From Eutreptiella sp. 'Long Island Sound 2002' (Eukaryota > Euglenozoa > Euglenophyceae > Eutreptiales > Eutreptiaceae), in the NCBI GenBank assembly GCA_964036045.1, contig OZ038385.1, positions 3,844,001 through 3,908,000 of the forward strand: DNA of 64,000 bases, in the 5' to 3' direction. The notes below the pieces were generated by a model, which had not been told where the DNA came from, did not search any database, and saw nothing but the letters and a program-made list of their open reading frames with translations. Made by a program: the position numbers and the translations under genes. Shown one piece after another: positions 40,847-50,810 of this stretch. The first letter of the stretch is position 1. Each line of letters opens with the position of its first letter.

Positions 40847-42708
40847 TTTGGCAATGCCCGGTCCTCGACAGTGGGGCTATAAATCAATCCCATCAAAGCA
40901 TGGACTGCGACGTCATGGGCTGAACCATAGGGGGGCGTGGGAAGGGGGGGACTGCCAACTGCCATTTCATTACCATCAAATTAGTTCTGTCATCCCCCCT
41001 TGCGTTTTGCATAATGGTCAGCGCCTTCGGTCAACTGCCGTCCCGAGCTGCCTCTGGCAGCAAAAAGGACAATGCAAATCGAACCCTAAGCACCGCGTCG
41101 GGCAAGAGGGCTCAATTGCCCTACGCTCATGACAGTTCCGCACGGTTGGTGCCAAGTGGCAATGCATTTTGTTGGTTAGCCCCAGGGCACAGGTCCCTTT
41201 GAGTCGAGATGGTGTGGCGCCACCACAAGATGTGGCTCATCTTGGTGATAGCCCCGAACGGGTGTTTTCCCGACGCTCAGGACATTTTGGGGGGTTCCAT
41301 GGAGGCTGGTAGATTACCGTGTAGTACAACTGGTGTCCAGTTTCATGTCTCTTGTCATGTTTCATGTCCTACTTGTTGGTGAAGGGTGGTGCTTGCCCAG
41401 CGCACGCCACGCGCGGTGACACTCCCTCAAGATTGGTTCTCAAGGAGTGTGTGTCGGGAGTCGATTTGTGGGTGGGTGTGGCGAGGGTAAGGACAGGGGG
41501 TGGGGGAGGAGGCAATCTTGTGGATGAGAATGGAACGTCTGCCCCACTGCTCAAAAACTAACTGCCCCTTGGTGACCACACCCCTGACAGCGCCGACGCC
41601 CACGTGGGGGATGGGGTGGGAGGGCAACAGCTAAATGTTGCTGTCTGTACACCTCTTCTGCCTTTGTTTCTTTGGTTCAAGTAGGGCCGGGTCCTGCCTC
41701 GTTGCACCTGATCCACCTAAAACAGAGGTTTCAATGAGACATCTTCATGTGAATGAGACCTCTTCATGTAAAGGCGTTAAGCTTCAAATCCAGTGACAAG
41801 CTGGGGATCAAACCTACCCCTGGCCCCTACCCGGTCCAGTTTTCCAACCTGGTTTGCGGTGGCGTGCCCTTCTTCCTCCCGGTAGCCGCATACCACATGC
41901 GAACATGCCTTTCGGCACATACTTCTTTTCTTTCCCTAACTTTCCTTTCCCGAAACTCCTTGTGGCATTCCCGAATAGCTGATCATACAGGACCCTGCGG
42001 CGTTGTCCTATCTCGATCAAATCATCCAAACAGAGAGCCCGTCCTTTTCCCAAATGAACGTGCCCACTTCCAGATGATGCGGTCCTTCCGGAAGCTTATG
42101 CCCATGATACCCTCACAATTTTGCGGGCGGGCCGGGCACTCGCACCCGCTGTTGTGAAGGCACCTTTTGTGAAGGCAACCCTACTCTGGCTCCTGCTTGA
42201 AGTGCTATGGTGCAATGTGGCGCAATTCATGCCGGACTGACACTGACTTTCGGAGGAGACCGTCCCGTCCCATTGCAACGCCGTCCTCCATAAGACGCCG
42301 CCCCCCCTTGCAAGAGGCATAGACATACAAAACGGAACCACACCCTCGGGCCCACGCGAAAATCCAAGCGCAAGTGTTGACGGTCCTCTGCGACCCTTGC
42401 CTCTGCGGGCGGTTCGGGGGCAGTCTACAGACAACCGGTGGCCAGGGGGCCAAAACGTGTCATTGAAACACGAACCTGGATACACAAAATCCCACGCTGG
42501 CGGAGGTCGGGGAGAGGTGCAGCATGTGCCATGCCCTTGCTCCCTCCTCCCAATGCGTCTCGCTCGCTTGCGCCTGCTCTGTGATGCGGTAAGAGCGCCC
42601 TCAACGTTGATGACTGCCGCATGCGTGCTGCCCCGATGTCATCCAAAAGACGGGGAAATTCTCGTCGCCCCTCTCCGTCCGCCCCTTACATCTGTACACT
42701 ACATGTAC
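40847..42708. other. Intergenic with one dispersed-repeat copy
   Basis: Apart from the repeat at 41480-41600 there is a minus-strand frame at about 41890-42075 encoding LDDLIEIGQRRRVLYDQLFG and then KKYVPKGMFACG before a possible GTATGC donor. It looks protein-like but lacks a clear acceptor, so it is not annotated. The rest is featureless. Confidence 0.35.
41480..41600 (+). repeat. Dispersed repeat family (GGATGAGAATGGAA type), copy C
   Basis: GTGGATGAGAATGGAACGTC, then GCCCCACTGCTCAAAAACTA matches copies A and B at about 27 kb. The preceding G-rich segment (GGTGGGGGAGGAGGCAATCT) matches the segment before copy A. The copies are about 14 kb apart in the same orientation. Confidence 0.55.
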
Positions 42709-44814
42709 CTAGTCGTCATCCTGATTAAAAAGGACATGCCCCTCAGCCTTCGCCTCGCTGGGCTTCGCGGGCGCACCTGCCGTCACCACTGCCACTCCGC
42801 CCCTCGGGGCCTTGCAGACGAAACACGCCACGTTCCGTTGGAAATTCAGTGCCGCGCACGTCTCACAGATCCAGTCCGTAGGCTGCCGCTTCAATCCGGG
42901 CTTGTCCTTACCGCACGCCTCGCACCGGCACCGGTGCTTGGGGTTGCCCGCGCCGCACGCGCACCACCAACAACTAAGCGGCAGCAGGACCGCATAGGCC
43001 GCGGGCTTCACGGTCTGACACTCCTGGCACACGGACTTCGACGCGAAGTTGGCGCACGTACAGGCCTTGCATACCCAATCCCCTTTGAAGAACCCGGTCT
43101 TTCCCCGTGGCTTCTTACACTTCTGGCATGCCGTGTACTTAAAATAGCTGAAACTTCCACAGGCTTTGCACTCCCAGTCGCTGACGTTCTGCTTCTTCGC
43201 GCCCACTGGAGCCGCTCCCGCAGTGACCCCTGCGGCTTCCGGCGCTGGTTTCTCCTTTTTGGCTTTTTTGGCCGGAGGCATCTCGGGGGGCACCGCTGCT
43301 GTCTCCTCGTCGGCCTTTGGCTGAGCCTGTGGCCTCGGCTTGTTGCACGCGCGACATGCGAGTCGGAACCTGAAGTTTTGGAACCCACAACCGGCACACG
43401 CCCAATCCCCATCTTGTGCGGGGCGTTCCGCCTTCTTTGCTTTGGGCACATTGTGCAGCACCTCCCCCTTCTCCTTCGGCGCGTTGCAGCCGTAGCAGTT
43501 CGTGCGGGACGCGAAATTCACCCTCTCGCAGTTGCTGCACCTCCAGTCCCCCACCTTCTCCCCCGTCGTGCCCAGATCCCCGGGTCGAGGGGCGGTGCAG
43601 GCAAAGCACGCCTTGCGGCTCGCGTAGTTGTTGGCGTGGCAATTCGGGCACATCCAGTCGCCGACTTTGGGCTCGAAGCCCGGGCGCGGGGAGGCGCAGG
43701 AGAAGCACTTCTGGCGGCTCGCGTAGTTTTTGCACTGGCACAGCGGGCAAAACCAGTTGCCTTCCTCGTCCGTTACGCACGCCGCAGCCCCTTTGTCTCC
43801 CTTGCCCGCCGTGCCCGTGTCCGCGCCCACCGCGCCTTTGCTCTCCGTGTCTGCCGTGTCTTTGTTCTCCGTCTCCGCCGCACCGTTTTTGTCGCCGTCC
43901 TCCCGGCTCCTTTTCCCCAGCGTGACTGGCTTGGCCTCCACAGCCTCCGTGACCTCCGTGGCAACCTCGCTCTTCTCAGCAGCTTCCTCAGGCTTTGGGC
44001 CTGAACTCGAAGGAGCGGGGGCATTGGCGAAGCACGAGTGGCACTTGGTGCGTGTTCCAAAATTGGTCTCGCCGCACCCGACGCACAGCCAATCCTCCTT
44101 CCATTCGGCCTTGGGCTCCGTCAGCGGCGCGTCTTCTGCCCCGGCGGCGCGCTTTGCCTCCGCCTGGGCGGCGGCGCGCTTATTCCGCTTCTTCTGCAAG
44201 CCTGCCAGAATGGGATCCTGGTTCGTTGCCACCCACGCCCCCTGTTTGCTGGTGCCGATGATGATATTCTGCTCTTTGAGGTCGCGCTCGACGTCCTTGG
44301 CGCGTCGCATGAGCGCCGCGGTCTGCTGCTGGGTCTCCTCGGCCGACACGCCTCGCAGGTTGTTGATGGCGACCTCCTGCATCTCATCCAGCAGAGCGTC
44401 CAGCTCCTTTTTGGCTCTCTTTAGCTGACCCGTCGGTCGATTCCAGAGCTCCTTCGAGGTCTCAAGCTGCAACTGATGGACCTGGTTCATGACGTCGCTG
44501 AGGGCCTGCCGGCGATAATGTCGCTGCTGAAACTTCTGAGCCTTCGATTTCTTCTTTGTCTCGTGCGGTAAAGCCTTGGGGACCTTCCTTCCTGCAGCGG
44601 GAGGCTTGCCGCGTATCGGCTTCGGTGGGCCCTGGCTCTGGGCGTTGGGAACGGCCTCCATCCCCTTTGTCAATTCCGATGCCGAGGCGGTGCCGCTCAC
44701 CAGTTGCGCCCCTGTGCCGGCGCCCTGCTTCAGGGGTTCCGTAACGGGTGCCAGGGCCTTGGAGGGCGCCTTCGCTTTGGCCTTCAGCCTCGCCTTTGGC
44801 CTCGACAACGTCAT
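42709..44814 (-). CDS. Multi-RanBP2-type zinc-finger protein, 701 aa, intronless
   Basis: ATG at 44814 opens an uninterrupted frame to TAG at 42709. After a basic, Ala/Lys-rich N-terminus, residues 90-225 are helical and coiled-coil-like. From residue 241 there are eight canonical RanBP2-type (zf-RanBP) fingers of the form D/N-W-x-C-x2-C...N-F/Y...C-x2-C, starting near 241, 353, 386, 423, 470, 546, 579 and 647. A ninth near 616 is degenerate. Acidic and Ala/Lys/Pro linkers separate them. Such fingers bind single-stranded RNA (as in ZRANB2) or ubiquitin (as in NPL4); the repeated N-F-A-S-R after the second cysteine favours RNA. No catalytic domain is present. The codons are much more GC-rich than the flanks, which also opens a long shadow frame on the plus strand. 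An RNA-binding role is the best inference. Confidence 0.85.
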   Translation of the reverse strand: MTLSRPKARLKAKAKAPSKALAPVTEPLKQGAGTGAQLVSGTASASELTKGMEAVPNAQSQGPPKPIRGKPPAAGRKVPKALPHETKKKSKAQKFQQRHYRRQALSDVMNQVHQLQLETSKELWNRPTGQLKRAKKELDALLDEMQEVAINNLRGVSAEETQQQTAALMRRAKDVERDLKEQNIIIGTSKQGAWVATNQDPILAGLQKKRNKRAAAQAEAKRAAGAEDAPLTEPKAEWKEDWLCVGCGETNFGTRTKCHSCFANAPAPSSSGPKPEEAAEKSEVATEVTEAVEAKPVTLGKRSREDGDKNGAAETENKDTADTESKGAVGADTGTAGKGDKGAAACVTDEEGNWFCPLCQCKNYASRQKCFSCASPRPGFEPKVGDWMCPNCHANNYASRKACFACTAPRPGDLGTTGEKVGDWRCSNCERVNFASRTNCYGCNAPKEKGEVLHNVPKAKKAERPAQDGDWACAGCGFQNFRFRLACRACNKPRPQAQPKADEETAAVPPEMPPAKKAKKEKPAPEAAGVTAGAAPVGAKKQNVSDWECKACGSFSYFKYTACQKCKKPRGKTGFFKGDWVCKACTCANFASKSVCQECQTVKPAAYAVLLPLSCWWCACGAGNPKHRCRCEACGKDKPGLKRQPTDWICETCAALNFQRNVACFVCKAPRGGVAVVTAGAPAKPSEAKAEGHVLFNQDDD

Positions 44815-45691
44815 GGGGCAACCTCGGAATCGAAAAGGGTAGGCACTACAAACGAATGTAGCTGCACAAAAGGGGTGGGGTGGGGTAAGACCTGACTAAT
44901 TGGTAGAATGAAATTGGTAGAAAGACAAACAGAAACAAACACAAATGCAGAAAATTTGCAGATTGAGGCAATGCGCAATCTGACGTGTGTGCATCTTTAT
45001 TCTCCAAGTGAGACCCGGTTGAACCTCTAACACATACAAGACACAGCTACTGGTGACGTACTTGGAACAACAAGGCGGGGGGCAGGCGCAAGCAGACACA
45101 AACGGCAGAGTGTAGGCTTCCCCCATCCCGTACCCCCTTGCTTAGGGACGTCAATGTGCACAGCCGAGCTTAAAAGACGCCAGACCAGGGTTTCACGGTC
45201 GACTTTTTGTTTCTGGATGCTGCGCTGGAAAGCAAGCCTTGCGCATTCACGGCTCAAATTAGTGAAAGCGACGGTCAAACAGGCATCTCATGCTTTGTCA
45301 TATTCCGAAAATGGTCGCAACCGCGAGCATCACACCCTCAACACTAAACCAAGGCCCTGAGGAAATTGGCTTTGACAACTTTGCAGCACCTTGTTTGGGC
45401 CCTCAGGCTAGTGTTGACAACGGGCTTGTTGCTACCCTAGGCCATGAGATGAACACACCCAAAAAATCCATGTATCATTGAGTGCTGTGCTCGTCGTATG
45501 CAAGTGCAGATGCAGGGTTTGTCATGTGTCTCTACTTTTATTGTCCTTTTTTGGGGAAACTGGCAAACGAAAGCGGGATCTCTCACACAGTCGGCAACCC
45601 CCAAAGCATCATCCGGTCCCTGTGTCTCTGGGTCCCACATTGCTTAGGGTACCAACACACAATCACCGTACACTTACTGAATGTTTGCCTT
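44815..45691. other. Upstream region of the zinc-finger gene, no other gene
   Basis: The promoter of the minus-strand gene is expected here. A minus-strand frame at 45027-45278 (LSRECARLAFQRSIQKQKVD) is short and unsupported. Nothing else is visible up to the inverted repeat at 45692. Confidence 0.4.
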
Positions 45692-47089
45692 AAAAGTGTT
45701 AGCTAGGGGCGAGATTTTAGGACGATAATCGTTACCTGCGTCTCGCGGGAGAGGTAACAATTATCGTCTTGAATCTGGAGGGACCAAGCCAGAGGTAACG
45801 ATTATGGTCATGAAATCTCGGCCAACCGCCAAATCACCCAGGGTTGTGACCAATTAGTAAAACCGGCTTTTTGAGCCGTTTCCAATGAGCCTATTGGGAA
45901 GAATTTTCAATTTTCAACCGAAAAAACCGTTTTGGTAACCGAAATGATGACATCGTCATGACAAGAATAAAAAATGACAAAATGCCGTATTAGCGTATGG
46001 CAAGAAAAATAGGTGGCAAGAACAAACCTTGCATCGTTTTTTTGGTGGTTTCTAATCATCTCCACAACAATTTTCATCAAATTTGAGGCAAATTAATCTC
46101 ATCTCCTCAATTTGTAGACAAATTTGTAGACATCAGTCCTCCGTTCCTCTTCTTTGCGGCAGTACGTTGTGGCTCAAGCACACGACTCCCCAGCAAAGGA
46201 GACTGTTGTCTCAGAGGATATGTTGCCTCAAGGAACGGAATCACCGGGTAAGGGTGCCGTTGTTTCCGAGGATTTTATAGCTCAGGCTATTGACACCTCC
46301 CCTAATAAGGGTAGTGTGGCCTCTGATGCTTTGTCTATTGCTGAATCCGTGGATCTCCTTGCTCATGACCCTGTGGTGGTTTCTTCTGATTCGGAGTGGG
46401 ACTATGATGAGCACCCATTGACACAGGTCTCACTCAAAAGGTCCTTTGCCGAGGCTAGGGAAAGCTATTGTGCAGCACCTTGGGCAGCTCCCGCAACACC
46501 AGCACATTCCCCTGTGAATCACGACTTGTCCAATACTCCTCAGCCGTTTAAGAAGATGCGGCGAAGCGGTTTCCTCCTCGGACTGTTCCTCGCGAGAACA
46601 TCTGCTACAAGTGTTCTAGGGAAATTTTTGTTTTGCGGCCATTGCGTGGTGGTAACCACGTTCAATGCAATGCTTGCAATGCCCCTTTTCATGAGAAATG
46701 CTTCTACAGCTCTACTGTGAAGCCGGAGGATGGGGTGGGCCCTTGTTGTCTTGAGGCCAAGGATATCTATCTATAAATTTCGACTTTCGGAATCGGTGAG
46801 TGCATGCCTCACTCCAACGGAATCGGAGGACAAATCTTCAAACTAACATGTGTATTGTTTAACAATAAATAAATTGCATGCTAACCCTCAAAAACCCAAA
46901 CCTCACAACTAATGTGTAGAGTGGGACTTTTTTTCCCCGTATGGGTTTTTTTTCATGCCCTATGTGGTTTTCAAGCTTTCACTCCCTTTGCTTTGCCTTG
47001 CACATGCCTGAGGAGGGATGGGGCATGTGGCGCTGATATGGAGGTAACAATTATCGTCCTGAAATCTCGCCCCTCTACCTAACACTTTT
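45692..47089. mobile_element. 1.4-kb terminal-inverted-repeat element with multiplied ends
   Basis: The left end AAAAGTGTTAGCTAGGGGCG (from 45692) is the inverted complement of the right end, CCTCTACCTAACACTTTT (to 47089). The match continues about 47 bp inward through GAGATTTTAGGACGATAATC. The inner half of the end is repeated: inverted at 45752-45768, again at 45793-45820, and partially beyond the right end at 47104-47116. The left terminus can thus fold on itself. The only substantial frame is the zinc-finger protein at 46163-46776; no transposase is visible. A target-site duplication is not obvious. It is either a non-autonomous element or a member of a family whose mobility protein I do not recognise. 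Confidence 0.7.
46163..46776 (+). pseudogene. PHD-like zinc-finger reading frame inside the TIR element
   Basis: After an acceptor-like TCTTTGCGGCAG the frame encodes YVVAQAHDSPAKETVVSED and a long acidic, Ser-rich, probably disordered region (VVVSSDSEWDYDEHPL), up to TPQPFKKMR near 46560. The neighbouring frame then continues with FPPRTVPRENICYKC, then HVQCNACNAPFHEKCF and GVGPCCLEA. This is a Cys4-His-Cys-Cys2 cluster like a PHD or C1 finger, and it closes with TAA at 46776. Joining them needs a -1 shift, an unrecognised short intron, or an indel. The frame has no catalytic residues of a transposase. PHD fingers often read histone tails, so a role in choosing or marking insertion sites is conceivable but unproven. 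Confidence 0.5.
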
Positions 47090-48101
47090 GAGTAATCGTA
47101 AGTAGGTAACAATTATGTAATAAAAAGAATTTTGTTTTGGAGGCAATAGTGTGTGACATGCAACCAAAAGTAGAACCTATGAATCCTGACACTTCTTTTA
47201 AAAAAAAGAGGCAAAAATAGTGGCATGCCAACAAAAAGCAACCAAAGGTGGGAAGTCCCAATAAAAAAGTTATGAAACCATGAATTCTAGGTGTTAATTT
47301 GACAACAATATACATTTGTACTTCAACGAGCCAAAGGGGGTTGGCACAGCACTTGCACACCCATGGCCCCGTTTGGGGATGGACATGAATGGAATGGCAC
47401 ACGGCACATGATGTTTACAACTCCCCCCCAAATGCGCAAAGCACAAGGTTGAAGCAGATACATCCCACGGGATCACCTCACCCAATCTGCCCTGCCTTGG
47501 GACAAGTGGCACCATTGTATAGGGTTAGGCACGCATATATCAAACTTTCCCTCTTCTACTCCTGTTTACCTCACCTTCGCATGCCGCAGTGGCAGCAGAG
47601 AAAATAATTGATAGTTGCAGAACGTCATCGATGATGTGCCATGAGAAAAGCTAGGATTTTGATTTCAAACAACCCTTGTGCTCTTAAGGAAGCGCTCCCA
47701 AAGGTGCGGATTTCCATCACAACTATGGCGTCCTGGCTTCACGAAGATTGTCTAGGTCATGTTGTACGATTTGCCTTGCTAAATTTCATCGCAACCATTT
47801 GGGGAAAGTTTGAGAGGGGGGATTCGGAATGCAAAATCCACGAACAATGTCATGGTTATGCATCACTTTCTGAGTGTCTATTTTTTTTCGATTGCCCCTT
47901 CAGATGGACAATGTCGCACCACTAGTCAAAAAATAAGCCGTCCAGGACTAGTGGCATTTGGGCGCATTTCACCGAAATTTGAGCATCTACCTTGGTTGGC
48001 ATTGATCGTGCCACCTACGCCGTCGCCGACATTTCTCGTCTTTGCCGACTTCTAGTCCCATTTCGCAATTCCGACGTGAACGCGCCTATTTTCACGCTAC
48101 C
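47090..48101. other. Region between the TIR element and LINE ORF1
   Basis: This interval probably includes the LINE 5' untranslated region. A perfect 9-bp inverted repeat is at 47919-47954. Short frames at 47641-47925 show no domain. Confidence 0.4.
47919..47954. repeat. Hairpin, 9-bp perfect stem
   Basis: CCACTAGTC at 47919-47927 and GACTAGTGG at 47946-47954 pair perfectly around an 18-base loop. It sits about 150 bp before the first ATG of LINE ORF1 and could belong to the element's 5' untranslated region. Confidence 0.6.
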
Positions 48102-50810
48102 ATGTTCCCAAGACCATATACGCTCCTTGGTTGGTCCAATGCTTCCCAAACGCAAAATTCTATGGATATTGATGACTCCAAACATCCCACTTTGCCAAAA
48201 AATAAAAAACTTCATCCACGCTTGCCTAGCGGTTCTCCACTCACCTTTGGACAATACTCACATATTGACCAAGCGGCGCCTACGGCCCTACAGCGATGGG
48301 CTTCCGTTGAAAGCAACGCCGAAATCCTCATATCTCGAACACGAAGCATCAAAGTGCAAGGCAACATGGCGTATGATGCCAAGAAGCGAATCCACACGTG
48401 TGCCACGTTGCGAAAATTATGGGACACTTGCCAATGGAACCATGAGTTCAACGTTTCCGACAAAAAGAACTCCTTCACGGAACTCAACACCACTATCCCG
48501 AAAGGCTCGGGCTTCTACTCAAATTGTGCACACGAAGACTTGGCGCACGTCTATGATATCTTGCACATCCACAAGACCTTCCTAGTGTGCCCGGTGCCGT
48601 ACAACTACGTGGACCACGACTTAGGAACCACCGTAGAGACCGTGACGGATTGGGCGGCCTCCATAGGACACGCCCTTCAACTAGCCCGCTCGCGCAACGA
48701 AGAGTTCGAGGGATGGTTCATGTTACCGGCGCCCATTAAAAATTGCAATGCGGAAAATTGCTTGTTGGTTGACCCCCGTTTGCTTCTCACTCCCTTACGC
48801 CCCTTTATTACGCAGCGCTTTAGCTTCCATGATGCAAAGCAATGGTGGATCCCCGGCAACCAAAACGTTGAGAACGCCCAATAAATTTTGGGGAATGCTC
48901 TCGCCGTGCCATACATCGCCTACCGACTTCATTCCCAATCATGGTATGCTCCGTCTAAGCACCCGAGCGTCACGGTTGACCACTCCTCAAGCCTACGTCG
49001 CTTCGTACATCAAAGTACCAACTTGGATATAGAGCAAGCACATGTCATACTTCGATTTGACGTGCTACGAGAGATCATTGATCAACGAGAGCTCCCGAGT
49101 GACCAAGAAGACACCAACACCCGAAAGAAAGCGGAGCTAGGCAACGTGCGGGACTTCTACAAATGGTTGAACAATACGCTTGCACTGGACTTTGAGGGCG
49201 CGGCGACTACCACCAATTGCAAATATTATTTTGAGAACGGAGAAGCCCTTCGTGCACCACACCCAAATTATTATCGGTACGACTATACCATGGCTCCGGC
49301 TCTTGCAAACGAACTTATGTCCGTGGCTTTGGAGCATGGAGATTTCTTACAAGGGCGATTCTATGTGATTGAAGTGGCAAAAATGGTTGACCAACACTCT
49401 TTTTTTGTGAACCCGTCACGCAACGAGAGAAACCGCCACAAGGGAGAATTTACACCCACCGAGGTCATGAACACCCCCATGGGCCACATGATTGGAGGAC
49501 GAGGGCGCACCCGTGTCATGGGCACGTCAATCAAGAGCCGGGATAGCGTGATAGTCCGATTGGACCTTAGCAATACCCCAAGCGACGAAGGGCGCTCGCC
49601 TCTCTCTACCTTTGCATCTTTCCTCCACACTAATGGAGCGATGGTAATGTGCACCTCAAAGGACGGAGCGTTGATCACCTTCAATGCATTTGGACAAGGG
49701 GGCAAGCAGGAAGCTCACGCTAAATCTCCGCCAACCATGGTCTCTATTCCGCCGCCGATGCCTAGTCAGAGAGAGCCAAACGAAGTGGATGTCCAAGCGC
49801 CCAACACGACCTCACTTTTTGACATTCAATGTGCGGCGGGTCTCCTAGGCCCATTCACGCGGTTTGAACTCCACTCGAGATCCGAAAATCCTCCTATAAG
49901 CTTCTACTCCGTCACCTATGAGAAGCTCCAATCCGCTCAAATTGCCACGGGTTTTGCTATGGGCCCCATTTCCTTTCACCCGTCCCAACCTTATCTACAG
50001 GTTGACACACTCCTACACCTCGACCCCTCGGTGGCTGAGGAGGATCGCCCGGCGGAAGCACGAGTGCCAGCGGGCCTGAATGTCGGCGCGGGGGCCTTCC
50101 TCAAGGACTACATTGCCAACTACAAGGAGCATCAAACACTCCTACGCCCGCCTCGCCGCCCGCCGCGACAAGAAGATCGACAACCGGAGGACCTCACGGA
50201 GGAAGACCTCCCGGGCTTACGCATCATCCAGGACGTCATCGACATGACTATGGAGACCACCCTAATGGCCTACCTCGAGAAGCAGGAATGGGAGCGAGAG
50301 ACCCGAAGAGGCAAGCTGCACTACGGATGGAAGTATGTGGATGCCTCCCACACCCTCGAACGAGCGGAGGAACTCCCCACGGAGCTCATGAATCTCATCG
50401 ACAACCTCATGGACGCTAAAGACTCGGAGGACATCCCCCTGCTAGCGGTGCAGCCGAACCAAGTCAGCGTGAACGACTATGAACCTGGGGTGGGCATAGG
50501 ATGGCATAAGGACATCGATGACCTAGGCGACACTATCACCTCGATTTCACTCATGGGGGCTACCACCATGGAGTTCCGTAAAGGAAATGGCCCGGTGGTG
50601 AGTGTGCGGGTACCACGATACTCAGCCCTCCAAGTCACGGGAGAACTTCGAGAACAATGGCAGCATCAGGTGCCCTACCGCATGAGCGATTTGGTGGATG
50701 GGGCCGAAATCCCTCAGGACCGGCGAGTGGCGGTCATCCTTCGCAACGTGCAGTGTGCTCTGGACGCCGAACCCGACGCCGAAACTCAAGACGGCAGCGG
50801 GCAAGCTTAG
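48102..50810 (+). CDS. LINE ORF1 with C-terminal AlkB-type 2OG-Fe(II) dioxygenase domain (one in-frame stop)
   Basis: The frame from ATG at 48102 is interrupted only by TAA at 48882-48884 (NVENAQ, stop, ILGNALAV), giving about 900 codons. The first 800 codons show no domain I know. The last 130 codons are a classic AlkB fold. They contain VNDYEPGVGIGWHKDID (Asn-x-Tyr then His-x-Asp), ISLMGATTMEFRK, RYSALQVTGELRE, WQHQVPYR (distal His) and RRVAVILRN (the two arginines that bind 2-oxoglutarate). Relative to a residue 1 at 48888, the metal ligands are His540, Asp542 and His593, and Arg613 and Arg619 follow; all are intact. Known AlkB proteins remove methyl groups from DNA or RNA by oxidative demethylation. 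In an ORF1 it might repair or demethylate the element's own RNA. The stop may be a mutation; the domain identification is firm. Confidence 0.85.

Noticed and set aside
41890-42075. Minus-strand exon-like frame (LDDLIEIGQRRRVLYDQLFG)
   Set aside because: It looks protein-like, but a stop precedes it without a pyrimidine-rich acceptor, and no partner exon was found.
42397-44004. A 535-codon plus-strand open frame
   Set aside because: It is the antisense shadow of the GC-rich zinc-finger gene. Its peptide is low-complexity (Leu/Arg/Ala), while the minus strand shows repeated W-x-C-x2-C fingers.
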